64,000 nt of DNA. Source: Actinomyces mediterranea (GTDB lineage Bacteria; Actinomycetota; Actinomycetes; Actinomycetales; Actinomycetaceae). The translations under genes were made by a program, and so were the position numbers. The stretch covers positions 1,116,001 through 1,180,000 of the forward strand of contig NZ_FTPB01000004.1 of the NCBI RefSeq assembly GCF_900155595.1, written 5' to 3'. The notes under the pieces are model-generated. The model was not told where the DNA came from. It made no database searches and saw nothing but the letters and a program-made list of their open reading frames with translations. Positions 36,074-44,391 of this stretch are shown here, piece by piece (position 1 is the stretch's first letter; each line of letters begins with the position of its first letter).

Positions 36074-37174
36074 ATGAAGTTCGTCCTCGCCCCCGATTCG
36101 TTCAAAGAGAACATGACCGCTCTGGAAGCGGCAAGCGCTATGAAGCGCGGCGTTCGCGACGTGCACCCGGACGCCGATTGCGTCCTCGTGCCCATGAGTG
36201 ACGGGGGAGAGGGGTTCATCGACGCGATCGCCACCGCATGGGGAGCCGATCTCATCAGCGTCGACACGGTCGACGCGCTCGGTCGGCCCATCACCTCCCA
36301 GTACGCGCTCGCGGGCGAGAAAGCCGTCCTCGATGTCGCATCCTGCGCAGGCATTGAACTCGTCGCACCCGCTGACCGCAATGTCTCAGAATCGTCCACG
36401 CGAGGCCTCGGAATCATCATGCGCGACGCCCTGGAACGAGGGGCCGCGCACCTGCTCGTCGGAATCGGAGGATCCGCCACGAATGACGGTGGCGCGGGTA
36501 TGCTCGTCGAACTCGGAGTTCGCCTCCTCGACGAGGACGGCGCCGAACTGCGCCCCATCCTCGCCGATCTGGCGAACGTCGCACGCGTCGACGCCTCAGC
36601 CCTCGACGCGCTCCTCGACGGCGTCGAAATCCTCGTCGCATGCGATGTGACAAATCCGCTCAATGGTCCCGCCGGTGCGACTGCGGTCTTCGGCCCCCAA
36701 AAGGGCGTCACTCCGGAGCAGGTCCCCGTCTTCGAGTCGATCCTCCGTCATTTCGCCGAAGCCTCAGGGCGCGCAGAGGTTGCTCTCGAGCCCGGGTCGG
36801 GCGCTGCCGGCGGCCTCGGATTCGCATTGCGCGCATTCTGCGATGCTCGCCTGGTCCCCGGGGTCGACCTCGTCGCCGACGCCGTGGGACTCTCAGACAA
36901 GGTCGAGGGTGCCGACTGGGTCTTCACCGGTGAAGGCTCCGTGGATTCGCAGACCATCAATGGGAAGACCCCGGCAGGGGTTGCCGCTGTCGCGCAGGCG
37001 AAGGGAGTGCCCGTCATGATCTTCGCCGGTCGCATCAAAGAGGGCGCGGAAGTGCTGCTCGATCACGGGGTGTCGAGGATCGTGAAAGTCGGAGACCCGG
37101 AAGAGCCCCTTGAAGAGGCGCTGAGAAACGGTCAGAAGAACCTCCGCGCAGCCGTCGTGGAGGCGCTCGCCTGA
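36074..37174 (+). CDS. glxK: Glycerate kinase (GlxK/GarK family)
   Basis: 366 residues from the ATG with AGGAG upstream. Family motifs: FVLAPDSFKENMTALEAA at the N-terminus, PMSDGGEGF, GIGGSATNDGGAGML, and FTGEGSVDSQTINGKTPAGV near the C-terminus. Phosphorylates glycerate, to 2-phosphoglycerate in the characterised members, which joins lower glycolysis. It ends the sugar-acid cluster and gives the strongest clue that glycerate is an intermediate. Confidence 0.93.
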   Translation: MKFVLAPDSFKENMTALEAASAMKRGVRDVHPDADCVLVPMSDGGEGFIDAIATAWGADLISVDTVDALGRPITSQYALAGEKAVLDVASCAGIELVAPADRNVSESSTRGLGIIMRDALERGAAHLLVGIGGSATNDGGAGMLVELGVRLLDEDGAELRPILADLANVARVDASALDALLDGVEILVACDVTNPLNGPAGATAVFGPQKGVTPEQVPVFESILRHFAEASGRAEVALEPGSGAAGGLGFALRAFCDARLVPGVDLVADAVGLSDKVEGADWVFTGEGSVDSQTINGKTPAGVAAVAQAKGVPVMIFAGRIKEGAEVLLDHGVSRIVKVGDPEEPLEEALRNGQKNLRAAVVEALA

Positions 37175-37191
37175 TCCGGCATAGCCAGGGG

Positions 37192-37452
37192 TCAGTGTTC
37201 CATCCTTTTCAGGAGGTCCTCTGCGACCTCATTGGTGGTGATGAGGCCCGACGATGCGATTACCTGAATCGCCCTCGCCTTTCCCAAACCTCCGGCGACA
37301 GCGACGACTTCGTTCGTCCTCTTGAGCTGCTCGACCGTGATTGAGATTCTGCGCTCGTTGAACGGTGTATCGATGTAGTTCCCGTCGGCGTCGAAGAACA
37401 AGCCGACGACTTCTGCTACGGGTGCGAGTGCGTTTGAATGGATGAGTCGTCA
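37192..37452 (-). pseudogene. SorC-family regulator remnant (C-terminus only)
   Basis: About 85 residues match the end of SorC/DeoR-type sugar-responsive regulators: AEVVGLFFDADGNYIDTP, the typical LKRTNEVVAVAGGLGKARAI and SSGLITTNEVAEDLL. An in-frame stop precedes this stretch, and no HTH domain is found upstream. It is a remnant of a regulator of the decayed sugar locus next to it. Confidence 0.7.
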
Positions 37453-37463
37453 TTGACGCCGCC

Positions 37464-37565
37464 GTGGACAACGCTGACCGTCATCAGATCGTCAGGGCGA
37501 TCACCGGAATCGACCCCGCGGTGAGCGGATCGGTCGAGATCAACGGGACGACTCCGACTCCTCGC
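37464..37565 (+). pseudogene. Sugar ABC ATPase remnant
   Basis: VRAITGIDPAVSGSVEINGT resembles the stretch just after Walker A in CUT2 sugar ABC ATPases (LMKVLTGI...SGxVxxxG). Only ~30 residues are left, fused in frame to unrelated sequence and then to a kinase fragment. Confidence 0.5.
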
Positions 37566-37637
37566 TTGCTCGCTTGTCCACCCTATTCATCTTGTTCCAC
37601 ATTCCACACTCTCGACGACGCGGATCCGGGCAATACT

Positions 37638-38323
37638 CTGGCGATGGGGTCGACGCTGGTGGCCGCCGTGCGGTGGGATGCGGTGACGGAGTGTTTCCAC
37701 AGGCTCGGACAGGAGGTGGAGCTTGATCGCATCGCGGCGCTATCGGTGTCGGGACAGTGCCGTGGAATGGTGCCACTCGACGAGGACCACGATGATCCTC
37801 TTGCCTCATGACTACCTGAACTACAAGCTCACCGGCCGTTTCGCGACAGGCCGGTCAGAGGCATCGGGAACCGGATACTTCAACTCGACCACCTCTCGTG
37901 TGCACGTTGAATGCGACGGAGGCGACGGATTGGGCGGCGAAACTCATGGGAGTGACGGTTCAAGAACTCGACGTCCTCGCGGGCCTCATCAGGGGAATGG
38001 AGGCGATCGAAGAATGCGGGATCGCACTGTCGGACAGAGTCATCGCCATCGGAGGAGGATCGCGCTCGCCCGCCTATACGACGCTCCTCGCTGATCTGCT
38101 GGGCAGGCCCGTTGAGGTGATTCGAGAGCCCGAGGCCACTGCTCGGGGCGCGTGTCTGCAAGCGAAGGCACTCGTTGACGGCTTGTCGATTCGAGACGCT
38201 GCATCACGGTTCCGACCCGAACCGGAGCGGATCGTCGAACCGCACAGCGGCGAAGGACTCCTCGAGTTTCCCAAAGGCTCCTCAAATTCGTCTGTGTCGC
38301 TCCCAGAGGTACAAGGGGCATGA
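37638..38323 (+). pseudogene. Decayed xylulokinase-like FGGY kinase
   Basis: Three pieces of one kinase appear in order but in different frames. First, WDAVTECFHRLGQEV with IAALSVSGQCRGMVPLD; then LLPHDYLNYKLTGRFATGRS with EASGTGYF; then LNATEATDWAAKLMGVTV with VIAIGGGSRSPAYTTLL. Compared with the intact xylB at 3.8 kb, roughly 80 residues are lost between pieces one and two and a larger part between two and three. It is a dead gene shortened by deletions. Confidence 0.8.
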
Positions 38324-38525
38324 CTGGCCGTGCTCCTCGTCGTTCATAGGCCACCATTGTCCACAGACAATACCCATTGCTATTCAGCGTCCACAGACGC
38401 CATTCGGACGATGACTGGAGCAATCGCTCAATGATTAGCGTGCTGCACATGGCATGCGTTCAATCATTACGAACCTATCTGAACTCCCGGCCTCCAATAG
38501 CGAACATGTACTCTATGGACGTATC

Positions 38526-38750
38526 ATGAAGTACGGAGCTGCTGGCAGCGCCCTCAAACACGGGATCTCCTATCGAAACCTCATTCACCTCGTTTGCACC
38601 GCCGATTATCTCGGGACTGATGAATCAGGACTGCTGTGGTGGATCGGGCGAGCACCGAATAACGAGGAGTACGAGGTTGCCGGCATCTCCACCGACGATG
38701 GCGCGATAGTCATCATTCACGCGATGCCGATGAAATGGAGGCGGCGATGA
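38526..38750 (+). CDS. Small putative toxin of a toxin-antitoxin pair
   Basis: 74 residues from the ATG at 38526; an upstream ATG at 38454 would add 24 residues but has no ribosome site. The pattern SALKHGISYRNLIHLV, then WWIGRAPNNEEYEVAG and IVIIHAMPMKWR matches small actinobacterial proteins found beside ribbon-helix-helix antitoxins. It overlaps the RHH gene by ATGA. Toxicity is inferred from size and partner. Confidence 0.55.
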   Translation: MKYGAAGSALKHGISYRNLIHLVCTADYLGTDESGLLWWIGRAPNNEEYEVAGISTDDGAIVIIHAMPMKWRRR

Positions 38751-39037
38751 CGGACACGTTCTACAGATTTGATCCTCGTGCGGAACACGTGACCTGGAAA
38801 GGACAAGCGCTCACCTCTGAACTCGTCGATGCCCTCGCCGATGAGGCGGAGGCGACCGGTCCGCCGAAAGGGCTAGTACCGGGTGGCAAGTCGCTGTCGG
38901 GGAATGGGCGGCACTCTCCGAAGATACAGGTCGTCCTCAGTGAACACACCCACGCGCGACTACGCGAACGTGCGAGAGATGAGCACATGAGCGTGTCGAA
39001 GTGGGTGCGACGACTGATCGAGTGCGAACTCGCCTGA
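38747..39037 (+). CDS. Ribbon-helix-helix (CopG-like) protein, putative antitoxin
   Basis: 96 residues. The C-terminal half, KIQVVLSEHTHARLRERARD with EHMSVSKWVRRLIECEL, is a CopG/Arc-type ribbon-helix-helix, while the N-terminal half is acidic and could bind the partner. It starts at the ATGA overlap with the upstream small gene. A role in repressing the pair and neutralising the toxin is inferred. Confidence 0.65.
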   Translation: MTDTFYRFDPRAEHVTWKGQALTSELVDALADEAEATGPPKGLVPGGKSLSGNGRHSPKIQVVLSEHTHARLRERARDEHMSVSKWVRRLIECELA

Positions 39038-39102
39038 ACGGGGGAGACTCACCCGACGTCCCGCCTCGCATGCGTCGGAATTCCGAGTGAGGCCGAATGC
39101 GC

Positions 39103-40698
39103 CTACTCCCCGTACCTGGCGGCGAAAGACTCTTCGAGTCTCTCCAGGGACGTGCCACGAGTCTCAGGAACGATGAATAGGTAGAAGCACAGCGCCACCA
39201 CATTGATTGCGCCGAATGTCGCATAGGTCCACGCCGCGCCCAAGTGCTCGATCATCACGGGGAACACATAGGACACGACCGCATTCATCAGCCATCCGCA
39301 GCCCACGGCGAACCCCTGGGCGACGCCGCGGATCCGTGAGGGGAAGATCTCCGAGACGAGCACCCAGTTCACAGTGCCCGACTGCTTCGCGAACACGAAC
39401 AGCGATACGAGGACGAGGACGAGCCACGGCAATGCCGGGGGAACATCCGCGGAGATCGATCCATCGGACAGGGTATAGGGCGTGATCCCGAAGGCGAAGA
39501 CGAGCGCGAGGGAGAAGAGGAAGAAGGTGACGCCCGTCTCCTGGTAGATGCCGACGTGACGGCGCTGGAGGCGCCCCACCAGCCACAGGCCGGCAGCGGC
39601 ACCGATCGTCGCCACCGCGCCGGTGACGACATTGAGAGAGATGGAATCAGTTGTGGAGAATCCCGCCGCCCTCAAGATCTTCGGAAGGTAGTACATCGCC
39701 GTGTTGATGCCGGTCAACTGATCGAAGCACGCCAATCCGATGCCGATGAAGACGAGACGCCGCGTCCACTTGACGTCGAGGGTGCGCCTCAGGGACCACG
39801 TGCCCTCGTTCTGCTGAGCCCTGCGGAGTTCAACCATGTCGCGCACTTCTCCGGCGATGTCGTCTCGGTCGTCGTCCCGAATCCGCTTGAGGGCGCCGAT
39901 CGCCTCCGCGTAGTGACGATTCGCCGCATACCAGCGCCCCGATTCGGGCATCATGCGCATTCCGATCCACAGGAGGACCGCCGGGATCGTTGCGAGGACG
40001 AGCATCCACCGCCACGCCATGCCATTACCGCTCACAATGACGATGTCGGCCATGGTCGACGCCTGATCCCACGTGAGGTGTGCGGATTCTCCGACGGCGA
40101 CGTCGATGGTGACGTGGGGGCCGCCGTGTCCGCGGGCCAGCATCGCGTTCATGGAGTAGGCGAGGAGTTGCCCGAAGACGATCATGAACTGGTCGAGGGC
40201 GACGAGCGGGCCGCGGACCCTGGTCGGAGCGGACTCAGACAGGTAGATCGGCACCGTCGCGGACGCGCCGCCGACCGCCCATCCGAGGATGAAGCGGAAC
40301 AGCAAGAGGACGGGGATATTGGGGGAGAAGGTGCAGCCGAGCGTACCGACGATGAAGATGAGGGCGAGCAGGAGAATATTGTGGCGCCTGCCGTATCGGT
40401 CGGACAGACGTCCGCCGATGATCGCGCCGAAGGCGGCGCCGATGGCGAGGGTGGCGCCGACGAGCCCCTCGTCGAACTCATTGAGGCCGAGGCCGCCCGC
40501 TGCAGTCGGCATGTACATGTAGGGCAGGGCCCCGGCGATGACGCCCGTGTCGTAGCCGAAGAGCAGGGAGCCGAAGGTGGCGACTGTGGCGAGGAAGACG
40601 ATGGAGCGGCGCGGCCCCGATGCGGGTGTGGAGTCGACGAGGGCGGCGAGCTCGTCATCGGAAGGAGTCGCAGTGGTGCTCGAGGGTCTTGATGTCAT
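39103..40698 (-). CDS. MFS sugar porter (XylE/GLUT-like)
   Basis: 531 residues with 12 predicted helices and the sugar-porter signatures: GYDTGVIAGALPYM in helix 1, GRLSDRYGRR between helices 2 and 3, PESGRWYAANR before the central loop, FDQLTGINTAMYYLP in helix 7 and PETRGTSLE after helix 12. A Ser/Thr-rich N-terminal tail of ~30 residues is cytosolic. It lies alone, convergent with the toxin pair. Substrate may be a hexose or pentose; close proximity to the decayed xylulokinase locus leaves xylose possible. Confidence 0.9.
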   Translation of the reverse strand: MTSRPSSTTATPSDDELAALVDSTPASGPRRSIVFLATVATFGSLLFGYDTGVIAGALPYMYMPTAAGGLGLNEFDEGLVGATLAIGAAFGAIIGGRLSDRYGRRHNILLLALIFIVGTLGCTFSPNIPVLLLFRFILGWAVGGASATVPIYLSESAPTRVRGPLVALDQFMIVFGQLLAYSMNAMLARGHGGPHVTIDVAVGESAHLTWDQASTMADIVIVSGNGMAWRWMLVLATIPAVLLWIGMRMMPESGRWYAANRHYAEAIGALKRIRDDDRDDIAGEVRDMVELRRAQQNEGTWSLRRTLDVKWTRRLVFIGIGLACFDQLTGINTAMYYLPKILRAAGFSTTDSISLNVVTGAVATIGAAAGLWLVGRLQRRHVGIYQETGVTFFLFSLALVFAFGITPYTLSDGSISADVPPALPWLVLVLVSLFVFAKQSGTVNWVLVSEIFPSRIRGVAQGFAVGCGWLMNAVVSYVFPVMIEHLGAAWTYATFGAINVVALCFYLFIVPETRGTSLERLEESFAARYGE

Positions 40699-40886
40699 AC
40701 GCCCATCATCGTCCGATGACGCGTGAAAGGGAATATGAAAGCCCTAAGGGCTGCGACTTCATCATCTGTGAACCCGCAGTTGAGAGTTGGTGCGGCCCGA
40801 TCCTGCAGCAGCGGCGCGCAGACGCCGGCCGACGGCGCTCGTCCTCGTCATTGGTAAGCGGAACTCTTTGTAAGGTCGCGTGACGG

Positions 40887-41009
40887 ATGGAGCGCTCGAC
40901 GACCTCGCTGAATGATGAGGACGGTCCGTATGTGCCCGCCCTCGTACGCGCCATCACCCTCCACTTCATGATGGGATGCGACTACTGCTTCGCAGACAGG
41001 AACGGGTGA
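40887..41009 (+). CDS. Short ORF resembling a radical-SAM N-terminus stub
   Basis: A 40-codon ORF ends RAITLHFMMGCDYCFADRNG. The HFxxGCxYCFA pattern resembles the cluster-binding CxxxCxxC loop of radical SAM proteins, with one Cys lost by a deletion. It is probably a dead fragment; only this motif supports it. Confidence 0.25.
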   Translation: MERSTTSLNDEDGPYVPALVRAITLHFMMGCDYCFADRNG

Positions 41010-41363
41010 ACCGCTCGCACTGACCTGCAGGATCTACATGAACGGGGATATCTTGACATGGTCAAGAGCGACAAGACCTTCATGTGATACCCCGACGACG
41101 ATCTCGCAGAGAGGATCGACTCTCGAGTTCTTGAAGTTTTCATGCCGCAGCGAATTCAGCGCCAAGCTCGCGACGACGTGCCGTTGCTCGAATTTCAAAG
41201 AACCACATTTCCTTCGTAGATACTTTGTGTCAATGTCGACATAACTATCTGATAGTTGCCAATCAATCAGCTCCGCGCATCCCATCTCAACATCATTGAT
41301 TAAGAACTGCACATACTCAGTGCCATCCAGGGCATTATCCCCGACTCGACCGGCGCGGCTGTG
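41010..41363. other. No gene recognised; less GC-rich scrap sequence
   Basis: This stretch is visibly less GC-rich than the flanks and has short open frames on both strands without recognisable motifs. It joins the recombinase fragment on its right and is probably mobile-element debris. Confidence 0.5.
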
Positions 41364-41645
41364 TCACCATCGATCTTGGAAGCCTTCATCTCCGTATGGA
41401 AAGATCCCGATTTTCCCGGAGAACACGCGTTGTCTGGAGGAGGAGCACTGACCTTTGCACGTGGCGGCGAGTTCGGCTTGGACGAAGTCCCATACGGCAG
41501 GACTGATGATGGCCTCATGGTTACCGGTGACGTAGTACTGAGGCACCGTACCTTCGTTCTTAACCTGCTTCTTGGTAAGGAAGTCGATGGTGTAGGTCTT
41601 TTGTAGTAGGGCGTCACCTTTGTATTTTCGTTGGTATTGAAAGCT
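41364..41645 (-). pseudogene. Large serine recombinase fragment
   Basis: YKGDALLQKTYTIDFLTKKQ, VPQYYVTGNHEAIISPAVWD and a final FSGKI match the recombinase domain and the start of the zinc-ribbon region of large serine recombinases. The catalytic resolvase domain is absent and the frame breaks after FSGKI. The fragment stops where the repeat copy at 41646 begins. A relic of an integrative element. Confidence 0.72.
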
Positions 41646-41763
41646 CCGCCGCAAGTGGTTCGTTCCTATCGAAACGAGGAAACGGTACTTGATGCAGTAG
41701 GTCTTGCAGGATCTGTTCGCAGTTCTCGCATCAGCCGAGCCCCGACCGTCGAGCTCGGGGCTC
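41646..41763. repeat. Diverged direct repeat, copy A, with terminal hairpin
   Basis: Positions 41646-41737 match 43485-43574 at about 80 percent by eye, from CCGCCGCA to CATCAGCCG. Directly after it comes a hairpin GAGCCCCGA-n9-TCGGGGCTC (41737-41763). In copy B the hairpin is kept although its sequence differs. Confidence 0.65.
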
Positions 41764-41893
41764 CGCGTGTCTGCAGACCGCTGAAGAATTTTCGCCTGCC
41801 GATTCATCTCATCCTGATGGTTCGCTGGCTGCTTGATGATCGACACTTCAACCACCTCTATCGTTTCTTTCGTTTCTGACGTAGACTGGGTTC

Positions 41894-42421
41894 ATGGCGA
41901 GCATGACAGTGGAGAGAGAAAGAGACAGCATTGGGGCGCCTTTGCGAGGTCCGCGCACGGTTTTGCCCCCTGAAGATCGTCGCGAGCTTCACGAGATGGA
42001 TCAGCTGCTCGCGGCTCAGCCAAGGTTGGTCGACCATCAAGGGCATGCGATCCCTCTGCCGGAAGAGGTGTTCAGCGTGCTTCGCGATGTCGTTGAAGCT
42101 ATGCAGGCTGGACGAGCAATCGTACTTACTCCGACCGCCATGCGCCTGACGACTGGGGAGGCTGCGGAGATCCTCGGCGTATCTCGTCCGACTCTCGTAA
42201 AACTCCTTGAAGAAGGAAAGATCCCCTTCGATAAGCCGAATCGACATCGATACGTGATGCTCGAAGACCTCGAGCGGTATCGAGCAGAGCGGGCCGCGGA
42301 GCGGCGAACGGCCATCATGAGGTTCTCGGAATCGGCTCGAGAGCATGGATTTGATGATCCGACCCTCGAAGAAGTCGCCGAAGCGGTGAAACTCGTGAGG
42401 GAGGAGATGAACGCAGAGTGA
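41894..42421 (+). CDS. Excisionase-type HTH protein, antitoxin of a PIN-domain toxin
   Basis: 175 residues. The centre holds a MerR/excisionase-like HTH: LTTGEAAEILGVSRPTLVKL, EEGKIPFDKPNRHRYVMLED. The C-terminal helix-rich tail is the likely toxin-binding part. It overlaps by GTGA a downstream gene whose first codons encode the start of a PIN domain, the normal arrangement of such antitoxin-VapC-like pairs. The toxin gene is broken, so this antitoxin is now orphaned. Confidence 0.78.
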   Translation: MASMTVERERDSIGAPLRGPRTVLPPEDRRELHEMDQLLAAQPRLVDHQGHAIPLPEEVFSVLRDVVEAMQAGRAIVLTPTAMRLTTGEAAEILGVSRPTLVKLLEEGKIPFDKPNRHRYVMLEDLERYRAERAAERRTAIMRFSESAREHGFDDPTLEEVAEAVKLVREEMNAE

Positions 42422-42555
42422 GTTTCCGGGCCCTTCTTGATGCGAATGTGCTGGTTCCTATCACCGTTGCGGATGTCTTCCTGCGGTGCGCCGAGCAGGG
42501 CTTCTACGATCTACTGTGGTCGGATCGCATTATCGAAGAGGTCGCACGGGAGTAG
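42418..42555 (+). pseudogene. Truncated PIN-domain toxin
   Basis: 45 codons from a GTG overlapping the antitoxin stop. FRALLDANVLVP is the PIN start with its first catalytic Asp, followed by LLWSDRIIEEVARE. A TAG then ends it, where full-length partners run to about 180 residues. The other acidic residues are missing, so the nuclease must be inactive. The break lies just before insertion-sequence debris. Confidence 0.75.
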
Positions 42556-42689
42556 TGCCCTGTAGAGTGGTGTAGTCCTCGGTGGCTGGCCTTGTCATGA
42601 GTGTGGGTGCGGTGACTGTGTGGTTCTTCGAGGAAATTCTCGCATCCCACTCGGATGGAGTCATCACGGTGGCCGCTTCTCATATTGTC

Positions 42690-43265
42690 GGCCCTGCTGG
42701 CTTGTTCGGTGAAGCTCTCGTGGAGGTGTTCCCGGATTTGATGCGGCATTATTGCAAAGCGTGATCAACGCTGCTCTTGGTTGATGCTGACGCGGACGCG
42801 GTATGTGGCGCCGAATGGGGCAAAACGTCCCCGAACCGGGTTGCGTAGCGTAACGGCTAGTGACACCGTGAGCTGGACACCCGAGTCGGCACGATCGACG
42901 TTGCCGTCCCCAAATTGCGCTCGGGCACGTACTTCCCGGACTGGTTGCTGGAGCGCCGTAAGTGCGCCGAGGCGGCACTGTCACTGTCGTCGCCGACTGC
43001 TACCTCGCCGGCGTTTCCACCCGCCGCATGGACACGCTCGTCAAGACGCTCGGCATTGATTCGCTGTTCAAGTCGCAGGTGTCCCGCATGGGTGCGGACT
43101 TCGATGAACACGTTGACCAGTTACATCACCAGCGTCAACAATGACGCACACCGCGAGATCCGAACGCCGCACCCACTCAGTGGGCATCTTCCTCAACCAC
43201 CAAGCCATCACTCGCCTCGCCGCCGCCTCCCCGAAACCGACGCTAAGGAAGTGACCAACAGCATC
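42690..43265 (+). mobile_element. IS256/Mutator-type transposase remnant
   Basis: Pieces in three frames: ADADAVCGAEWGKTSPNRVA, LDTRVGTIDVAVPKLRSGTY and FPDWLLERRK, then TVVADCYLAGVSTRRMDTLV with KSQVSRMGADFDEHVDQ, then SVGIFLNHQAITRLA. These match IS256-family transposases. In-frame TAG and TGA codons near 42.85 kb and a frame shift near 42.97 kb show it is dead, and much of the C-terminus is gone. No terminal inverted repeats were found. From 43266 to 43484 nothing further is recognised. Confidence 0.8.
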
Positions 43266-43484
43266 CTCGAACTCAACGCATAACTCAACACCAAAGGACC
43301 ACAAAACGACTACACCACTACCAAGGACTTGACCCAAGCAACGCATCATCAATCGTCATACTCATAGTCAAACAACCTTTCAAGAAGAAGACCACTCACA
43401 CAGACAATCTGACACCCTCGTACGTTCTTGTGCTGTAACGCGGCATGCGGCAACTTGTTGCAAGCGTGCCATCGTCACGCTGTT

Positions 43485-43598
43485 CCGCCGCACGTGCTTC
43501 GCTCCTATTGAAACGAGGAGGCAGTGCTTGATACAGTGGATCTTGCAGGATCTTTACAGCTCCCGCATCAGCCGGACCCTGGCCCTTGTGGCCAGGGT
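43485..43598. repeat. Diverged direct repeat, copy B, with terminal hairpin
   Basis: 43485-43574 match copy A (41646-41737). The hairpin ACCCTGGCC-CTTGT-GGCCAGGGT (43576-43598) follows. It lies 20 bp beyond the DUF3800 stop and could act as its terminator on the minus strand. Confidence 0.65.
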
Positions 43599-43618
43599 TT
43601 CCGTGCATCATGTGCTCG

Positions 43619-44323
43619 TCATGGCCATTCGTGGTACGTGATCGCTGGCCCGAGAATCCGCCAGATTCTGTTAAGTGCGCGTTGCGCCTGTGGGTCTCTC
43701 TCGGTGTGGAATCTGTGACGCTGAAACACAAAGGTAACCACGTCGATCGCCTGAAGTAGGCGGCTTGATGAAGATGGCCCGAAGTACACGGTGTCGGCGA
43801 CGTGATCGAGAGTGATGCTGGTCTTGCCTCGTAGTTTCCGATCGCGTCCCACGTGAAGATTGGTTCGACCGGTCTCAGCGCTGTGATGCTCATCAGCGAA
43901 CAGGAGCACCGCTTCATCAGGCGCAGTCTCACGCATCTTGCGTTCGATCGCTTCAAATGCATGAGCAAGAGCTAATTCGTGCGGTGGGAAGGGCTTAGAG
44001 TACCTAGCCTTGAGGCGGGGAACGTTGATTGCTCGAATGATCAACGTGGCTCCGGAGTTGACGACGATCTTGGATATGTTCTGAAATAGTTGAACACTCA
44101 ACCAGATAGGTGCCCCATTCCAATCGCTCTTCAGGTGAAAGAGATCGTAACCATGGAACTCCGCAGAATCAGGAACGGAGGGGCAGAGGGAGTGCGCGAA
44201 GCTCGCCTGGGAGTCCAAAGACCGCTCGACGGAGCTGAGCTGATCCTCGTCAATGAGGAGAATGCCGAACATATAGATGCGCCCATCCGATGTTCGTGAC
44301 TCATCGAGATACGCGAACCTCAT
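43619..44323 (-). CDS. DUF3800 domain protein
   Basis: 234 residues. Starts MRFAYLDESRTSDGRIYMFG, the DUF3800 hallmark (YLDES with a conserved acidic pair); the conserved HGYDLFHLK and VLLFADEH segments and a C-terminal LLQAIDVVTFVFQRH are also present. The acidic residues suggest a metal-dependent nuclease-like fold, but no activity is established. These genes are often found in mobile or defence-rich regions, as here beside IS debris. It looks intact and stands alone. Confidence 0.82.
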   Translation of the reverse strand: MRFAYLDESRTSDGRIYMFGILLIDEDQLSSVERSLDSQASFAHSLCPSVPDSAEFHGYDLFHLKSDWNGAPIWLSVQLFQNISKIVVNSGATLIIRAINVPRLKARYSKPFPPHELALAHAFEAIERKMRETAPDEAVLLFADEHHSAETGRTNLHVGRDRKLRGKTSITLDHVADTVYFGPSSSSRLLQAIDVVTFVFQRHRFHTERDPQAQRALNRIWRILGPAITYHEWP

Positions 44324-44391
44324 TCATGCAGTCTATCCCCACTCGGTGACGTCGTAGTCGTCGCTGTGGATACAGAGTGAGGAGGGCGGCG

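Noticed and set aside
29957-37174. Interpretation as a sulfoquinovose (sulfo-transaldolase) pathway
   Set aside because: A transaldolase and a beta-hydroxyacid dehydrogenase fit loosely, but no sulfoquinovosidase or sulfonate transporter is present. GntP and glycerate kinase point to a sugar-acid route instead.
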